Below are positions 7,408-16,228 of a DNA stretch of 58,162 bases, piece after piece. The translations under genes and the position numbers were made by a program. The stretch covers positions 1-58,162 of the forward strand of contig CALVCS010000014.1 of NCBI GenBank assembly GCA_944326035.1. The letters are read 5' to 3'. The notes below the pieces were generated by a model. That model was not told the origin of the DNA and made no database searches. It was given only the letters and a program-made list of their open reading frames with translations. The stretch is from an uncultured Alistipes sp. Lineage in GTDB: Bacteria; Bacteroidota; Bacteroidia; Bacteroidales; Rikenellaceae. Within the stretch, counting starts at the first letter, position 1. Each line of letters opens with the position of its first letter.

Positions 7408-10326
7408 ATGAGTACGATAGACGATAAAGAGCCTCTCTCGGGGGATTCCCAGGATGACGTTCAGGTGGGCGACGGAGCGGCGGCTCCGGAACCGACGGGG
7501 GCCGACCAACCGACGGATGTGTCGTCGGAGGAGCCGGCCGAAGCGACGGATCGCGAGGCCGGGCCGGGAACGGGCAAACCGGGAAAATTCGATCGCCTGA
7601 TGGCCGAAGCCGCCGGGCGGAAGAAGTTGACGGGGATGTATAAGGATTGGTTCCTGGATTACGCCTCTTACGTGATTCTGGAGCGTGCCGTTCCCCATAT
7701 CGAGGACGGTCTGAAGCCGGTGCATCGCCGCATCTTGCACGCCATGAAAAAGATGGATGACGGCCGCTATAACAAGGTGGCCAACATCATCGGGTCGACC
7801 ATGCAGTATCACCCGCACGGAGATGCTTCTATTGGAGATGCGCTGGTGCAGTTGGGCCAGAAAGAGCTGCTGATCGATTGCCAGGGAAACTGGGGAAACA
7901 TTCTGACGGGCGACGAAGCGGCGGCGGCGCGATATATCGAAGCCCGTTTGTCGAAATTTGCCCTGGAGGTGGTTTTCAGTCCGAAGATCACCGAATGGAT
8001 GCTGTCGTACGATGGTCGTAATCAGGAACCGGTGACCCTGCCGGTCAAATTCCCGTTGCTGTTGGCGCAGGGGGTGGAGGGAATTGCCGTGGGGCTGGCC
8101 TCCAAGATCCTGCCGCATAACTTCAACGAGTTGCTCGATGCCTGTGTCGCCTATCTGCGGGGGGAATCGTTTGTGCTGTATCCCGATTTTCCGACCGGAG
8201 GGTTGGCCGATGTGAGCCGGTATAACGACGGTTTGCGAGGAGGTTCGGTGAAGGTGCGGGCCCGGATCAACAAGATCGACAAACGGACGCTGGCCATCAC
8301 CGAAATTCCGTATGGAACGACCACCGAATCGATCAAGGATTCGATCATCAAGGCCAACGAGAAGGGGAAAATCAAGATCAAAAAGGTCGATGACAATACG
8401 GCGGATACGGCCGAGATCATTATCCACGTCAGCAACGACGAATCGTCGGACAAGACGATCGATGCTCTGTATGCCTTTACCGATTGCGAGGTGTCGATTT
8501 CGCCCAACGCCTGCGTCATTATGGACGAAAAGCCCCATTTTATGGGGGTCAGCGAGATCCTGCGGCGCAATGTGGAACACACCCGGGATTTGTTGCGACG
8601 CGAACTGGAACTGCGGTTGAGTGAACTGGAGGATGACTGGCATCTGTCGTCGTTGGAAAAGATCTTTATTGAGGAGAAGATTTTTCACGATATTGAAGAG
8701 TGTACCACTTGGGAGAGCGTGTTGGAGACCATCGATGCGGGGTTGGAACCCTTCAAACCCCGGTTACGTCGGGTCGTGACCCAGGACGATATTATTCGCT
8801 TGACGGAGATCAAGATCAAACGCATTTCCAAGTTCGATAGCTTTAAGGCCGATGAACATATCAAGGGGGTCGAAGCGGAGATCCGGACGGTGAAGGACCA
8901 TCTGGCGCATCTGACCCAATATACGATCGACTATTTCCTGCATATCAAGGAGAAATATGGCAAGGGTCGGGATCGGAAGACCGAGTTGAGGGAGTTCGAC
9001 TCCATCGAGGCGACCAAAGTGGTGGTGGCCAACGCCAAACTGTATGTCGATCGGGCCGAAGGGTTCTTCGGTATCGGGGCGGCGATGAAGAAGGACGAGT
9101 TCGTATGCGACTGTTCGGACATCGACGATGTGATCGTCATTACCAAAGAGGGGAAATATGTGATCACGAAGGTGAGCGACAAAGCGTTCTTTGCGAAAAA
9201 TATCTATTATATTGGGGTGTTCAAACGCAACGACGAACGGACGATCTATAACATCTTGTATCGGGATGGTCGCAACGGTCCGTTGATGATGAAACGTTGT
9301 GCCATTAAGGGTATTACGCGAGACCGTCAGTACGATCTGACCAAGGGGACGCCCCGCAGCGAGATCCTCTATATGAGCGTCAATCCCAACGGAGAGGCCG
9401 AGGTGCTGAAGATCTATTTCAAACCGCGTCCCCGCCTGAAGAAGCTGATTGTAGACCTCAATTTCGGCCAGCTGGCGATCAAAGGGCGGCAATCGCAGGG
9501 GAATCTCTTCTCCCGGTATGCCATCCACAAGATTGTGCTGAAGGAGCGTGGCGTTTCGACGTTGAGCGGGCAGAATGTGTGGTATGACGACGAAATCCGT
9601 AAACTCAATACCGAGGGTCGGGGTGAACTGTTGGGCGAATTCGTCGGCAACGACAAGTTGCTGGTGATGACCGCCAAAGGGAATTACTATACGACGGGGT
9701 ACGATCTGGGGGTCTATTTCCCGGAAGATACCATTCGGGTCGAAAAGTATGACAGCCATCGGATCTATTCGGTGGTGTATTACGACGGCGAACAACAATA
9801 TTACTATGTCAAGCGTTTTGCTGCCGAGTCGGGGGATAAAACCCAGGTCTTCGTTGAGGATACGCCGGGGTCCCGCATCGTTTGCATCAGTCGGGACGAT
9901 TATCCCTGTCTGGAGGTTGTCTATGGCGGACATAACGCGGGGCGGCCGGCCGATCGGATCGATGTGGACAGTTTTATTGGGGTGAAGAGTCACCGGGCTA
10001 AAGGGAAACGGGTGACGACCTTGGAGGTTGATACCTTACGGTTTGTGGAGCCGTTGGACAAAGGCCCTCATCCGGGTTCCGGGGATGATGAAGGTTCAGC
10101 GGGGGAAGACGCCGACGGAACGACGGCAGAGTCTGCCGGAACGGATGCGGCGGAGCCCGGCTCGGAAACCCCGGACCGTCCGGCTACGCCCAAGGCAGAG
10201 GGGGAGAGAGCGGCTCAAGAAGCAGGAACCCCCAAAAATTATCTGCCGGGCGACAGTGTGGAATTTGATATCGCTTCCGAAGAGGAATCGGAAGAATCGG
10301 ATAACCGACAAATGGAACTTTTTTAA
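7408..10326 (+). CDS. parC: DNA topoisomerase IV subunit A with acidic N- and C-terminal extensions
   Basis: Breakage-reunion subunit pairing with the upstream ParE. The winged-helix region holds DGLKPVHRRILH near residue 105, QYHPHGDASIGDAL near 132, and the DNA-cleaving tyrosine is Y176 in AAARYIEARL. A beta-propeller-like C-terminal domain follows from about residue 560. At 972 residues it is long because of two low-complexity acidic tails: about 55 residues rich in D, E, G, P at the N-terminus and about 80 residues at the C-terminus that end with SEEESEESD just before the final RQMELF. These tails lie outside the catalytic core and their role is unknown. The gene stops 2 bp before aroK, pointing to an operon. 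Confidence 0.92.
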   Translation: MSTIDDKEPLSGDSQDDVQVGDGAAAPEPTGADQPTDVSSEEPAEATDREAGPGTGKPGKFDRLMAEAAGRKKLTGMYKDWFLDYASYVILERAVPHIEDGLKPVHRRILHAMKKMDDGRYNKVANIIGSTMQYHPHGDASIGDALVQLGQKELLIDCQGNWGNILTGDEAAAARYIEARLSKFALEVVFSPKITEWMLSYDGRNQEPVTLPVKFPLLLAQGVEGIAVGLASKILPHNFNELLDACVAYLRGESFVLYPDFPTGGLADVSRYNDGLRGGSVKVRARINKIDKRTLAITEIPYGTTTESIKDSIIKANEKGKIKIKKVDDNTADTAEIIIHVSNDESSDKTIDALYAFTDCEVSISPNACVIMDEKPHFMGVSEILRRNVEHTRDLLRRELELRLSELEDDWHLSSLEKIFIEEKIFHDIEECTTWESVLETIDAGLEPFKPRLRRVVTQDDIIRLTEIKIKRISKFDSFKADEHIKGVEAEIRTVKDHLAHLTQYTIDYFLHIKEKYGKGRDRKTELREFDSIEATKVVVANAKLYVDRAEGFFGIGAAMKKDEFVCDCSDIDDVIVITKEGKYVITKVSDKAFFAKNIYYIGVFKRNDERTIYNILYRDGRNGPLMMKRCAIKGITRDRQYDLTKGTPRSEILYMSVNPNGEAEVLKIYFKPRPRLKKLIVDLNFGQLAIKGRQSQGNLFSRYAIHKIVLKERGVSTLSGQNVWYDDEIRKLNTEGRGELLGEFVGNDKLLVMTAKGNYYTTGYDLGVYFPEDTIRVEKYDSHRIYSVVYYDGEQQYYYVKRFAAESGDKTQVFVEDTPGSRIVCISRDDYPCLEVVYGGHNAGRPADRIDVDSFIGVKSHRAKGKRVTTLEVDTLRFVEPLDKGPHPGSGDDEGSAGEDADGTTAESAGTDAAEPGSETPDRPATPKAEGERAAQEAGTPKNYLPGDSVEFDIASEEESEESDNRQMELF

Positions 10327-10328
10327 CG

Positions 10329-10853
10329 ATGTTGATTTTTCTGATCGGCTATATGGGAAGCGGCAAGACCACCATCGGGCGTGGTTTGGCCCGACGCCTG
10401 GGACTGCGATTCATCGATATGGATACGGAGGTGGAGCAGCGTACCGGCATGAGCGTGACGGACTATTTCGCGGCTCGGGGCGAAGAGGCCTTTCGGGGCG
10501 AAGAGCGGGAGGTGTTACGCTGTTTGACGAACGAACAGGATGCGGTGGTGGCGACCGGTGGGGGGGTACCCTGCTTTTTCGATAACATGGAGGTGATGAA
10601 TGCCTCCGGATTGACCATCTATTTGAAAATGGGGCCCGAGAAATTGGCGGCCCGCCTCGAATATGGAAAGGCCAAACGGCCGCTGTTGCGCGATAAAACC
10701 CAGGCTGAGTTGCGGGATTATATCGCGGAGAGTTTGGGGGGACGCGAACCATTTTACGGTCGGGCCAAGATGGTGATGGATTGTGATGGTGTCAGCGATG
10801 ACTATATTGCCCGACACGTGGCGTTATACGTGGAAAATCATAAGGACAATTAA
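10329..10853 (+). CDS. aroK: Shikimate kinase
   Basis: Phosphorylates shikimate at the 3-hydroxyl in the pathway to chorismate, using ATP. The P-loop GYMGSGKTT occupies residues 7-15 and DMDTEVEQRTG near residue 32 supplies the shikimate-binding aspartate. The substrate-binding FRGEEREVL and ATGGGVPC blocks are near residues 58 and 79, and the lid arginine region KAKRPLLRD is near 118. Length 174 is typical. It begins 2 bp after parC. The other shikimate gene in the window, aroB, is far away at 48 kb, so the pathway is not clustered here. Confidence 0.94.
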   Translation: MLIFLIGYMGSGKTTIGRGLARRLGLRFIDMDTEVEQRTGMSVTDYFAARGEEAFRGEEREVLRCLTNEQDAVVATGGGVPCFFDNMEVMNASGLTIYLKMGPEKLAARLEYGKAKRPLLRDKTQAELRDYIAESLGGREPFYGRAKMVMDCDGVSDDYIARHVALYVENHKDN

Positions 10854-10865
10854 AACGTTGTAGCG

Positions 10866-11603
10866 ATGAAAAAGATTTGGTGGTTTTGTTTTGCAGCGCT
10901 TTTAGCCTCATGCGGTCGGGAGGTTCCCGGCGGAGGATTGGTTTGGGAAAATGATACGCTGTCGCGTTCGGGAGCTCAGGATGTGGTGGCGTTGATCTAT
11001 CCGGTGGCCCGGGAAGGCGTGGCCGCCGATTCGATCAATCGGACGATCGAAACCTATTTGAAACAGATTTTTGTGGGGGACTCCCTCGCCGCGACCGGGG
11101 CCACCTTGTCGCAGGCCGTGGACAGCCTGTTGGCGGAAAAGAATCGGGATACGGTCATGGCTCAGCGACCCTATCAGTTGCAGTGCGAAGGCGGCGTGTA
11201 CACGAGGGGCCATTTGACGTCGGTCTGGTTGCAGACCTACGCCTTTATGGGGGGTGCTCATGGCCTGATGTTGGGCAAATACTTCAATTTCGATAACCGG
11301 ACCGGTGCGCAACTGCCCTTGGAGGCTCTGGTGACGGACACTACCCGGCTGAGCGAATTGAACCGGGCCGCGTTCCGGCAATCGCTCACGCAGCGTCCTT
11401 TTACGCAAGAAGAGCTCGATGCCTATTTGTTTGTAAAGCCGGATGAGTTACCTTTGCCTCAGAATATCGGATTCGATTCCACGGGGGTGAAAATGCTGTA
11501 CAATCCTTACGAAATCGCGGCGTATGTGTTCGGTCAGTCGGCCTATGGAATCGATTATGACCGGGCCGAACCGGTGTTGCGGAAGATCGCCCGGGGAAAA
11601 TAG
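10866..11603 (+). CDS. DUF3298/DUF4163-type lipoprotein (RsiV-like domain)
   Basis: A 245-residue predicted lipoprotein: a short hydrophobic signal ends in the lipobox LLASC (C at about residue 17). The rest shows the DUF4163 beta-strand region followed by the DUF3298 signature around TYAFMGGAHGLMLGKYFNFD at residues 125-144 and a terminal YNPYEIAAYVFG block near residue 218. The same domain occurs in Bacillus RsiV, which binds lysozyme. Whether this protein does so is unknown. It follows aroK by 12 bp and is likely in the same transcript. The family call is good; function is open. Confidence 0.82.
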   Translation: MKKIWWFCFAALLASCGREVPGGGLVWENDTLSRSGAQDVVALIYPVAREGVAADSINRTIETYLKQIFVGDSLAATGATLSQAVDSLLAEKNRDTVMAQRPYQLQCEGGVYTRGHLTSVWLQTYAFMGGAHGLMLGKYFNFDNRTGAQLPLEALVTDTTRLSELNRAAFRQSLTQRPFTQEELDAYLFVKPDELPLPQNIGFDSTGVKMLYNPYEIAAYVFGQSAYGIDYDRAEPVLRKIARGK

Positions 11604-11645
11604 AAGAGAACCATATAGATACGATAAACCCTAATCTCGATAGGT

Positions 11646-14600
11646 ATGATACTTTTTTTTAAGAAAGGCAACACGATCTATGGCGTGGATGCACGCGAAA
11701 CCTTTTCGGGCGAAGAACTGGCCCGGCTGGAATGGCTTTTCGGCGGAGCGGCCCGACTGGATGCCGAAACCTTACACGGTATATTCATCGGTCCTCGTCG
11801 CGAAATGATTACTCCCTGGAGCACCAATGCGGTGGAAATCACCCAGAATATGGGGTTGAAGGGCATCGTGCGCATCGAAGAGTTCGAGGTGGCCAAAGAT
11901 GATGAACAGCCGTTCGATCCCATGTTGCGGCGGAAGTATCATATCCTGGATCAGGAGGTCTTTACGATCAGCAAAAAGCCCGATCCGATCATCTATATCG
12001 ACGACATTGCCGCTTACAACCAGCAGGAAGGGTTGGCCTTGAGCGAAGAAGAGATGAACTATCTGCGGGATCTGGCCACCCGGATCGGTCGGAAATTGAC
12101 CGACAGCGAAGTGTTTGGGTTCTCGCAGGTCAATTCGGAACACTGCCGACATAAGATTTTCAACGGGAAGTTTATCATCGATGGTGAAGAAAAACCGTCG
12201 ACTCTTTTCGGCCTGATCAAGAAAACCACCCAGACCAATCCGGGTCGGGTGATTTCGGCCTATAAAGATAACTGTGCCTTTTTGCAGGGACCGGTTGTGG
12301 AACAGTTCTCGCCCGAGCGGCACGATACGTCGGACTATTTCACGATCAAGGATTTCGAAAGTGTCATTTCGGTGAAGGCCGAAACCCACAACTTCCCCAC
12401 GACGGTGGAACCGTTCAATGGGGCGGCGACGGGAACCGGCGGCGAAATCCGTGATCGTATTGCCGGGGGAAAAGGGGCTTTCCCGATTGCCGGTACGGCG
12501 GTCTATATGACGGCTTATCCGCGTCTGGACGGAGGCCGCGAATGGGAAAGCTACACCGAACCGCGTGAATGGTTGTACCAAACCCCCGAAGATATCCTGA
12601 TCAAAGCCTCCAACGGAGCTTCGGATTTCGGGAACAAGTTCGGACAGCCGTTGATCTGCGGGAGTCTGCAGACCTTCGAACATTTCGAAAACGGCAAGAA
12701 GTTCGGTTTCGATAAAGTGATTATGTTGGCCGGTGGGGTCGGTTACGGGCGGAAACAGGATAGCCTGAAAGACGATCCGCATGCGGGCGATAAGGTGATT
12801 TTGTTGGGGGGCGATAACTACCGCATCGGAATGGGCGGTGGGGCGGTTTCGTCGGTGGCTACGGGTGAATATGCCGGAGCGATCGAACTCAATGCCGTAC
12901 AGCGTTCGAACCCCGAAATGCAAAAACGAGCCTATAACGCGATTCGGGCCGTCTCGGAAGAGGACGAAAATCCGATCATCTCGATCCATGACCATGGCGC
13001 CGGTGGTCACCTGAACTGCTTGAGTGAATTGGTGGAAGCGACCGGTGGACGGATCGATATGGATCAGCTGCCCATCGGCGATCCGACGCTCAGTGCCAAA
13101 GAGATCGTCGGCAATGAGTCGCAGGAACGCATGGGATTGGTTATTAAGGAAGAGCACATCGATAAATTGCGTCGGATCGCCGAACGGGAACGTGCCCCGT
13201 TCTATGTCATCGGGGAGGCGACCGGCGATATGCAGTTTACGTTTGTCAACCGGAAGACGGGCGAAAAACCCATCGACCTGAAGCTGGAAGATATGTTCGG
13301 CAAGGCGCCTCGGACGATCATGACCGATGCGACGGAGACCGAAACCTATGCAGAACCGAAATACGATGCCGGACGACTGGTGCATTACGTGGAAACTGTC
13401 TTGCAGCTGGAAGGCGTGGCTTGTAAAGATTGGTTGACCAATAAGGTTGACCGGTCGGTGACCGGTCGGGTGGCGATGCAGCAGACGGCCGGTAGCATCC
13501 AGCTGCCGTTGAACGACTGTGCCGTGGTGACACTCGACTATCAGGGCGTTCATGGGATCGCCACGGCGCTGGGACACGCTCCGGCAGCCGCCATGGCCGA
13601 TCCGGCCAAAGGATCGGTACTGGCGATCACCGAGTCGTTGACCAACATTGTGTTTGCACCCATCGAAGGGGGACTCGGATCGGTTTCGTTGAGTGCCAAC
13701 TGGATGTGGCCGTGTAAGAATCCGGGGGAAGATGCCCGGTTGTATACGGCGGTGCAGGCGGCCAGTGATTATGCCCTGGCGTTGGGGATCAACATCCCGA
13801 CGGGGAAAGACTCCTTGTCGATGACCCAGAAATATAAAAATGGAGAGCTGGTCTATGCGCCCGGGACGGTGATCATTACCTCGGCGGCCGAAGTCTCCGA
13901 TGTGAAGAAGGCGGTCTCTCCGGCCCTGAAACATCGTCGCAGCCAGATGATCTATGTCGATATGAGCCGGGATGCCTTCCGATTGGGCGGGAGCAGTTTC
14001 GCACAGATCGTGGGCAGTGTCGGGATGGATGTTCCGACGGTGACCTCGGCTGACTATTTCGCCCGTGCATTCGATACGGTGCAGCAGCTCATTCAGGAAG
14101 GAAAAGTGTTGGCCGGTCACGACGTGTCGGCCGGTGGGTTGATCACGGCCTTGTTGGAAATGACCTTTGCCGACAACCGCAGCGGGATGGATCTGAGTCT
14201 GGCCGCGTTGGGCGAACCCGATATTGTCAAGGTGCTCTTCAGTGAAAAACCGGCGCTGGTGTTGCAAGTCGAAGATGGCGCTTCGGTGTGCGAAGAGTTG
14301 AAATTCGCCGGTGTGGATGCCTATGTCATCGGGGAAGTCAATCAGGAACGCCGTTTCTCGGTGACCAATGCCGGGTTGGACTTCGAACTGTTGATCGATG
14401 CGTTGCGCGATAACTGGTTCAAGACCTCCTATCTGTTGGATCGCCGTCAGAGCGGTCCGAAAAAGGCCGCCGAACGGTATGCCAACTATAAGAGCCAGGA
14501 GTTGACCTATATCTTCCCGGAAGGTTTTACGGGGCAGCTGTCTCAGTGGGGGCTGGATGCCAAACGGCGTACACCGACCGGGATCAAGGCGGCGATCATT

Positions 14601-15335
14601 CGCGAAAAAGGGGTGAACGGCGACCGGGAAATGGCTTGGAGCATGTATCTGGCCGGCATGGATGTCAAAGACGTGCATATGACCGATCTGATCAGCGGTC
14701 GGGAAACCCTGGACGATGTGAACATGATTGTTTTCGTAGGGGGCTTCTCGAACTCCGACGTATTGGGGTCGGCCAAAGGCTGGGCCGGAGCCTTCCTTTA
14801 CAATGAACGGGCTAAGGAGAGTCTGGATCGTTTCTTTGCCCGGGAAGATACGTTGTCGTTGGGGGTTTGCAACGGTTGTCAGTTGATGATCGAACTGGGG
14901 CTGATTACGCCCGATCATGAACAGAAACCGCGGATGTTGCACAACGACAGCCATAAATTCGAATCGAGCTTCGTCAATGTCGATATTCTGCCGAATGAAG
15001 CGGTGATGCTGGCTTCGTTGTCGGGTTGCCGCCTGGGGATTTGGGTGGCTCACGGAGAAGGGAAGTTCCATCTGCCGTATGAAGAGAGCCGGTATCATAT
15101 TCCGGTCAAATATTCGTATGGCGAATATCCCGGCAATCCGAACGGCAGCGATTACAACGCAGCGGCGATTGTATCGGCCGACGGTCGTCATCTGGCGATC
15201 ATGCCTCACCTGGAACGGGCGATCCGTCCTTGGAACTGGGCCTATTACCCCGAAGATCGTACGTCGGATGAAGTGACGCCGTGGATCGAAGCTTTTGTCA
15301 ATGCGGCCCGCTGGATTGCGGTTCATAAAAAGTAG
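11646..15335 (+). CDS. purL: Phosphoribosylformylglycinamidine synthase (large, single-chain)
   Basis: Converts FGAR to FGAM with glutamine and ATP, the fourth step of purine synthesis. At 1229 residues it is the fused PurL type with its own glutaminase. VNSEHCRHKIFNGKF near residue 163 is the conserved substrate block; SVKAETHNFPTTVEPFNGAATGTGGEIRD follows in the first AIRS-like domain (only part of it is quoted by position here, about 240-268). IHDHGAGGHLNCLSEL near residue 447 is the second signature. The glutaminase nucleophile is C1075 in LGVCNGCQL. The N-terminal 140 residues are the FGAM-synthase scaffold domain. It is separated from the DUF3298 gene by 42 bp and from murI by 44 bp. 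The other purine gene in the window, purM, is 20 kb away. Confidence 0.96.
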   Translation: MILFFKKGNTIYGVDARETFSGEELARLEWLFGGAARLDAETLHGIFIGPRREMITPWSTNAVEITQNMGLKGIVRIEEFEVAKDDEQPFDPMLRRKYHILDQEVFTISKKPDPIIYIDDIAAYNQQEGLALSEEEMNYLRDLATRIGRKLTDSEVFGFSQVNSEHCRHKIFNGKFIIDGEEKPSTLFGLIKKTTQTNPGRVISAYKDNCAFLQGPVVEQFSPERHDTSDYFTIKDFESVISVKAETHNFPTTVEPFNGAATGTGGEIRDRIAGGKGAFPIAGTAVYMTAYPRLDGGREWESYTEPREWLYQTPEDILIKASNGASDFGNKFGQPLICGSLQTFEHFENGKKFGFDKVIMLAGGVGYGRKQDSLKDDPHAGDKVILLGGDNYRIGMGGGAVSSVATGEYAGAIELNAVQRSNPEMQKRAYNAIRAVSEEDENPIISIHDHGAGGHLNCLSELVEATGGRIDMDQLPIGDPTLSAKEIVGNESQERMGLVIKEEHIDKLRRIAERERAPFYVIGEATGDMQFTFVNRKTGEKPIDLKLEDMFGKAPRTIMTDATETETYAEPKYDAGRLVHYVETVLQLEGVACKDWLTNKVDRSVTGRVAMQQTAGSIQLPLNDCAVVTLDYQGVHGIATALGHAPAAAMADPAKGSVLAITESLTNIVFAPIEGGLGSVSLSANWMWPCKNPGEDARLYTAVQAASDYALALGINIPTGKDSLSMTQKYKNGELVYAPGTVIITSAAEVSDVKKAVSPALKHRRSQMIYVDMSRDAFRLGGSSFAQIVGSVGMDVPTVTSADYFARAFDTVQQLIQEGKVLAGHDVSAGGLITALLEMTFADNRSGMDLSLAALGEPDIVKVLFSEKPALVLQVEDGASVCEELKFAGVDAYVIGEVNQERRFSVTNAGLDFELLIDALRDNWFKTSYLLDRRQSGPKKAAERYANYKSQELTYIFPEGFTGQLSQWGLDAKRRTPTGIKAAIIREKGVNGDREMAWSMYLAGMDVKDVHMTDLISGRETLDDVNMIVFVGGFSNSDVLGSAKGWAGAFLYNERAKESLDRFFAREDTLSLGVCNGCQLMIELGLITPDHEQKPRMLHNDSHKFESSFVNVDILPNEAVMLASLSGCRLGIWVAHGEGKFHLPYEESRYHIPVKYSYGEYPGNPNGSDYNAAAIVSADGRHLAIMPHLERAIRPWNWAYYPEDRTSDEVTPWIEAFVNAARWIAVHKK

Positions 15336-15379
15336 CGAATCCGGTCGACATCCGGCATCAGTACGAGGAGGAGAGAACG

Positions 15380-16165
15380 ATGAACGATGCACCCATAGGC
15401 GTTTTTGATTCGGGGCTGGGGGGCTTGACGGTTTGGAGCGAGCTCTATAAGAAATTACCCCACGAATCGTTACTCTATTTTGGGGACGGGAAGAACTGCC
15501 CGTATGGGGATAAAACCCAGGCCGAAGTGACGGCTCATGTGGATGAAGCGGTCCGGCGGATGCTCGATGCGGGGGTGAAGATGGTGGTGATCGCCTGCAA
15601 TGCGGCGACCGCCATGGCAATCGACTACTTGCGTCGGAGTTATTCGATTCCGTTCATCGGGTTGGAACCGGCGGTCAAACCGGCCGCCCTCTCTTCGCAC
15701 AGCGGTGTGATCGGGGTGTTGGCGACGGCGGCAACGTTGCGGGGCCGGTTGTTTCAGGAGACCTCGCGGCGCTATGCGGACCGGGTCGAGATTCTTTCGG
15801 CCGTGGGTCGCGGGTTTGTCGAACTGGTCGAAGCCGATCGGGAACATACCTCCGAGGCGGTGGAAACGGTCGCGCGGGTCGTGCAACCGATGTTGGATCG
15901 GGGGGCAGACCGTTTGGTGTTGGGCTGTACCCACTATCCCTTTCTGCAGGATGCTCTGCGGGAGGTGATCGGAGCCCGGGAAGTCGAGTTGATGAATCCG
16001 GCAGCCGCGATCGAACGGCGGGTAGAGAGTCTTTTGGAACAGCATGACTTGCAGGCGTCGGCCGATCATCGGCCGGAATATACGTTTTTGACGGCCGCCG
16101 ATGAGGCGTATCGCCAACGCTTGATGACCAAGAGCGAACAGGCCCGCCAGATGAATTTTGAATAA
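15380..16165 (+). CDS. murI: Glutamate racemase
   Basis: Interconverts L- and D-glutamate, supplying D-Glu for peptidoglycan, in the cytoplasm. The catalytic cysteines are C73 in IACNAATA and C183 in GCTHYPF, and FDSGLGGLTV at residues 9-18 carries the substrate-binding aspartate. FGDGKNCPYGDK at 34-45 is also conserved. Length 261 is usual. A GAGGAG purine stretch at 15366-15374 before the ATG looks like a ribosome-binding site, stronger than is typical in this window. It is followed after 63 bp by ftsK, so cell-wall synthesis and division genes sit together. Confidence 0.95.
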   Translation: MNDAPIGVFDSGLGGLTVWSELYKKLPHESLLYFGDGKNCPYGDKTQAEVTAHVDEAVRRMLDAGVKMVVIACNAATAMAIDYLRRSYSIPFIGLEPAVKPAALSSHSGVIGVLATAATLRGRLFQETSRRYADRVEILSAVGRGFVELVEADREHTSEAVETVARVVQPMLDRGADRLVLGCTHYPFLQDALREVIGAREVELMNPAAAIERRVESLLEQHDLQASADHRPEYTFLTAADEAYRQRLMTKSEQARQMNFE

Positions 16166-16228
16166 TAAGACGATTAATTGATGGAATACACCGCAACCGT
16201 AAAGGGGGGGCGGTAACCGAACGCATAT

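Noticed and set aside
5518..8688. A 1056-codon open frame on the minus strand, opposite parE and parC.
   Set aside because: Same explanation: an antisense shadow of two strongly conserved genes. Its composition (many H, R, L, P, I) is typical of antisense translation.
11772..15620. A 1282-codon open frame on the minus strand, opposite purL.
   Set aside because: It mirrors the purL frame and has no family motif. purL is certain, and biased codon use (few codons whose reverse complement is a stop) keeps antisense frames open.
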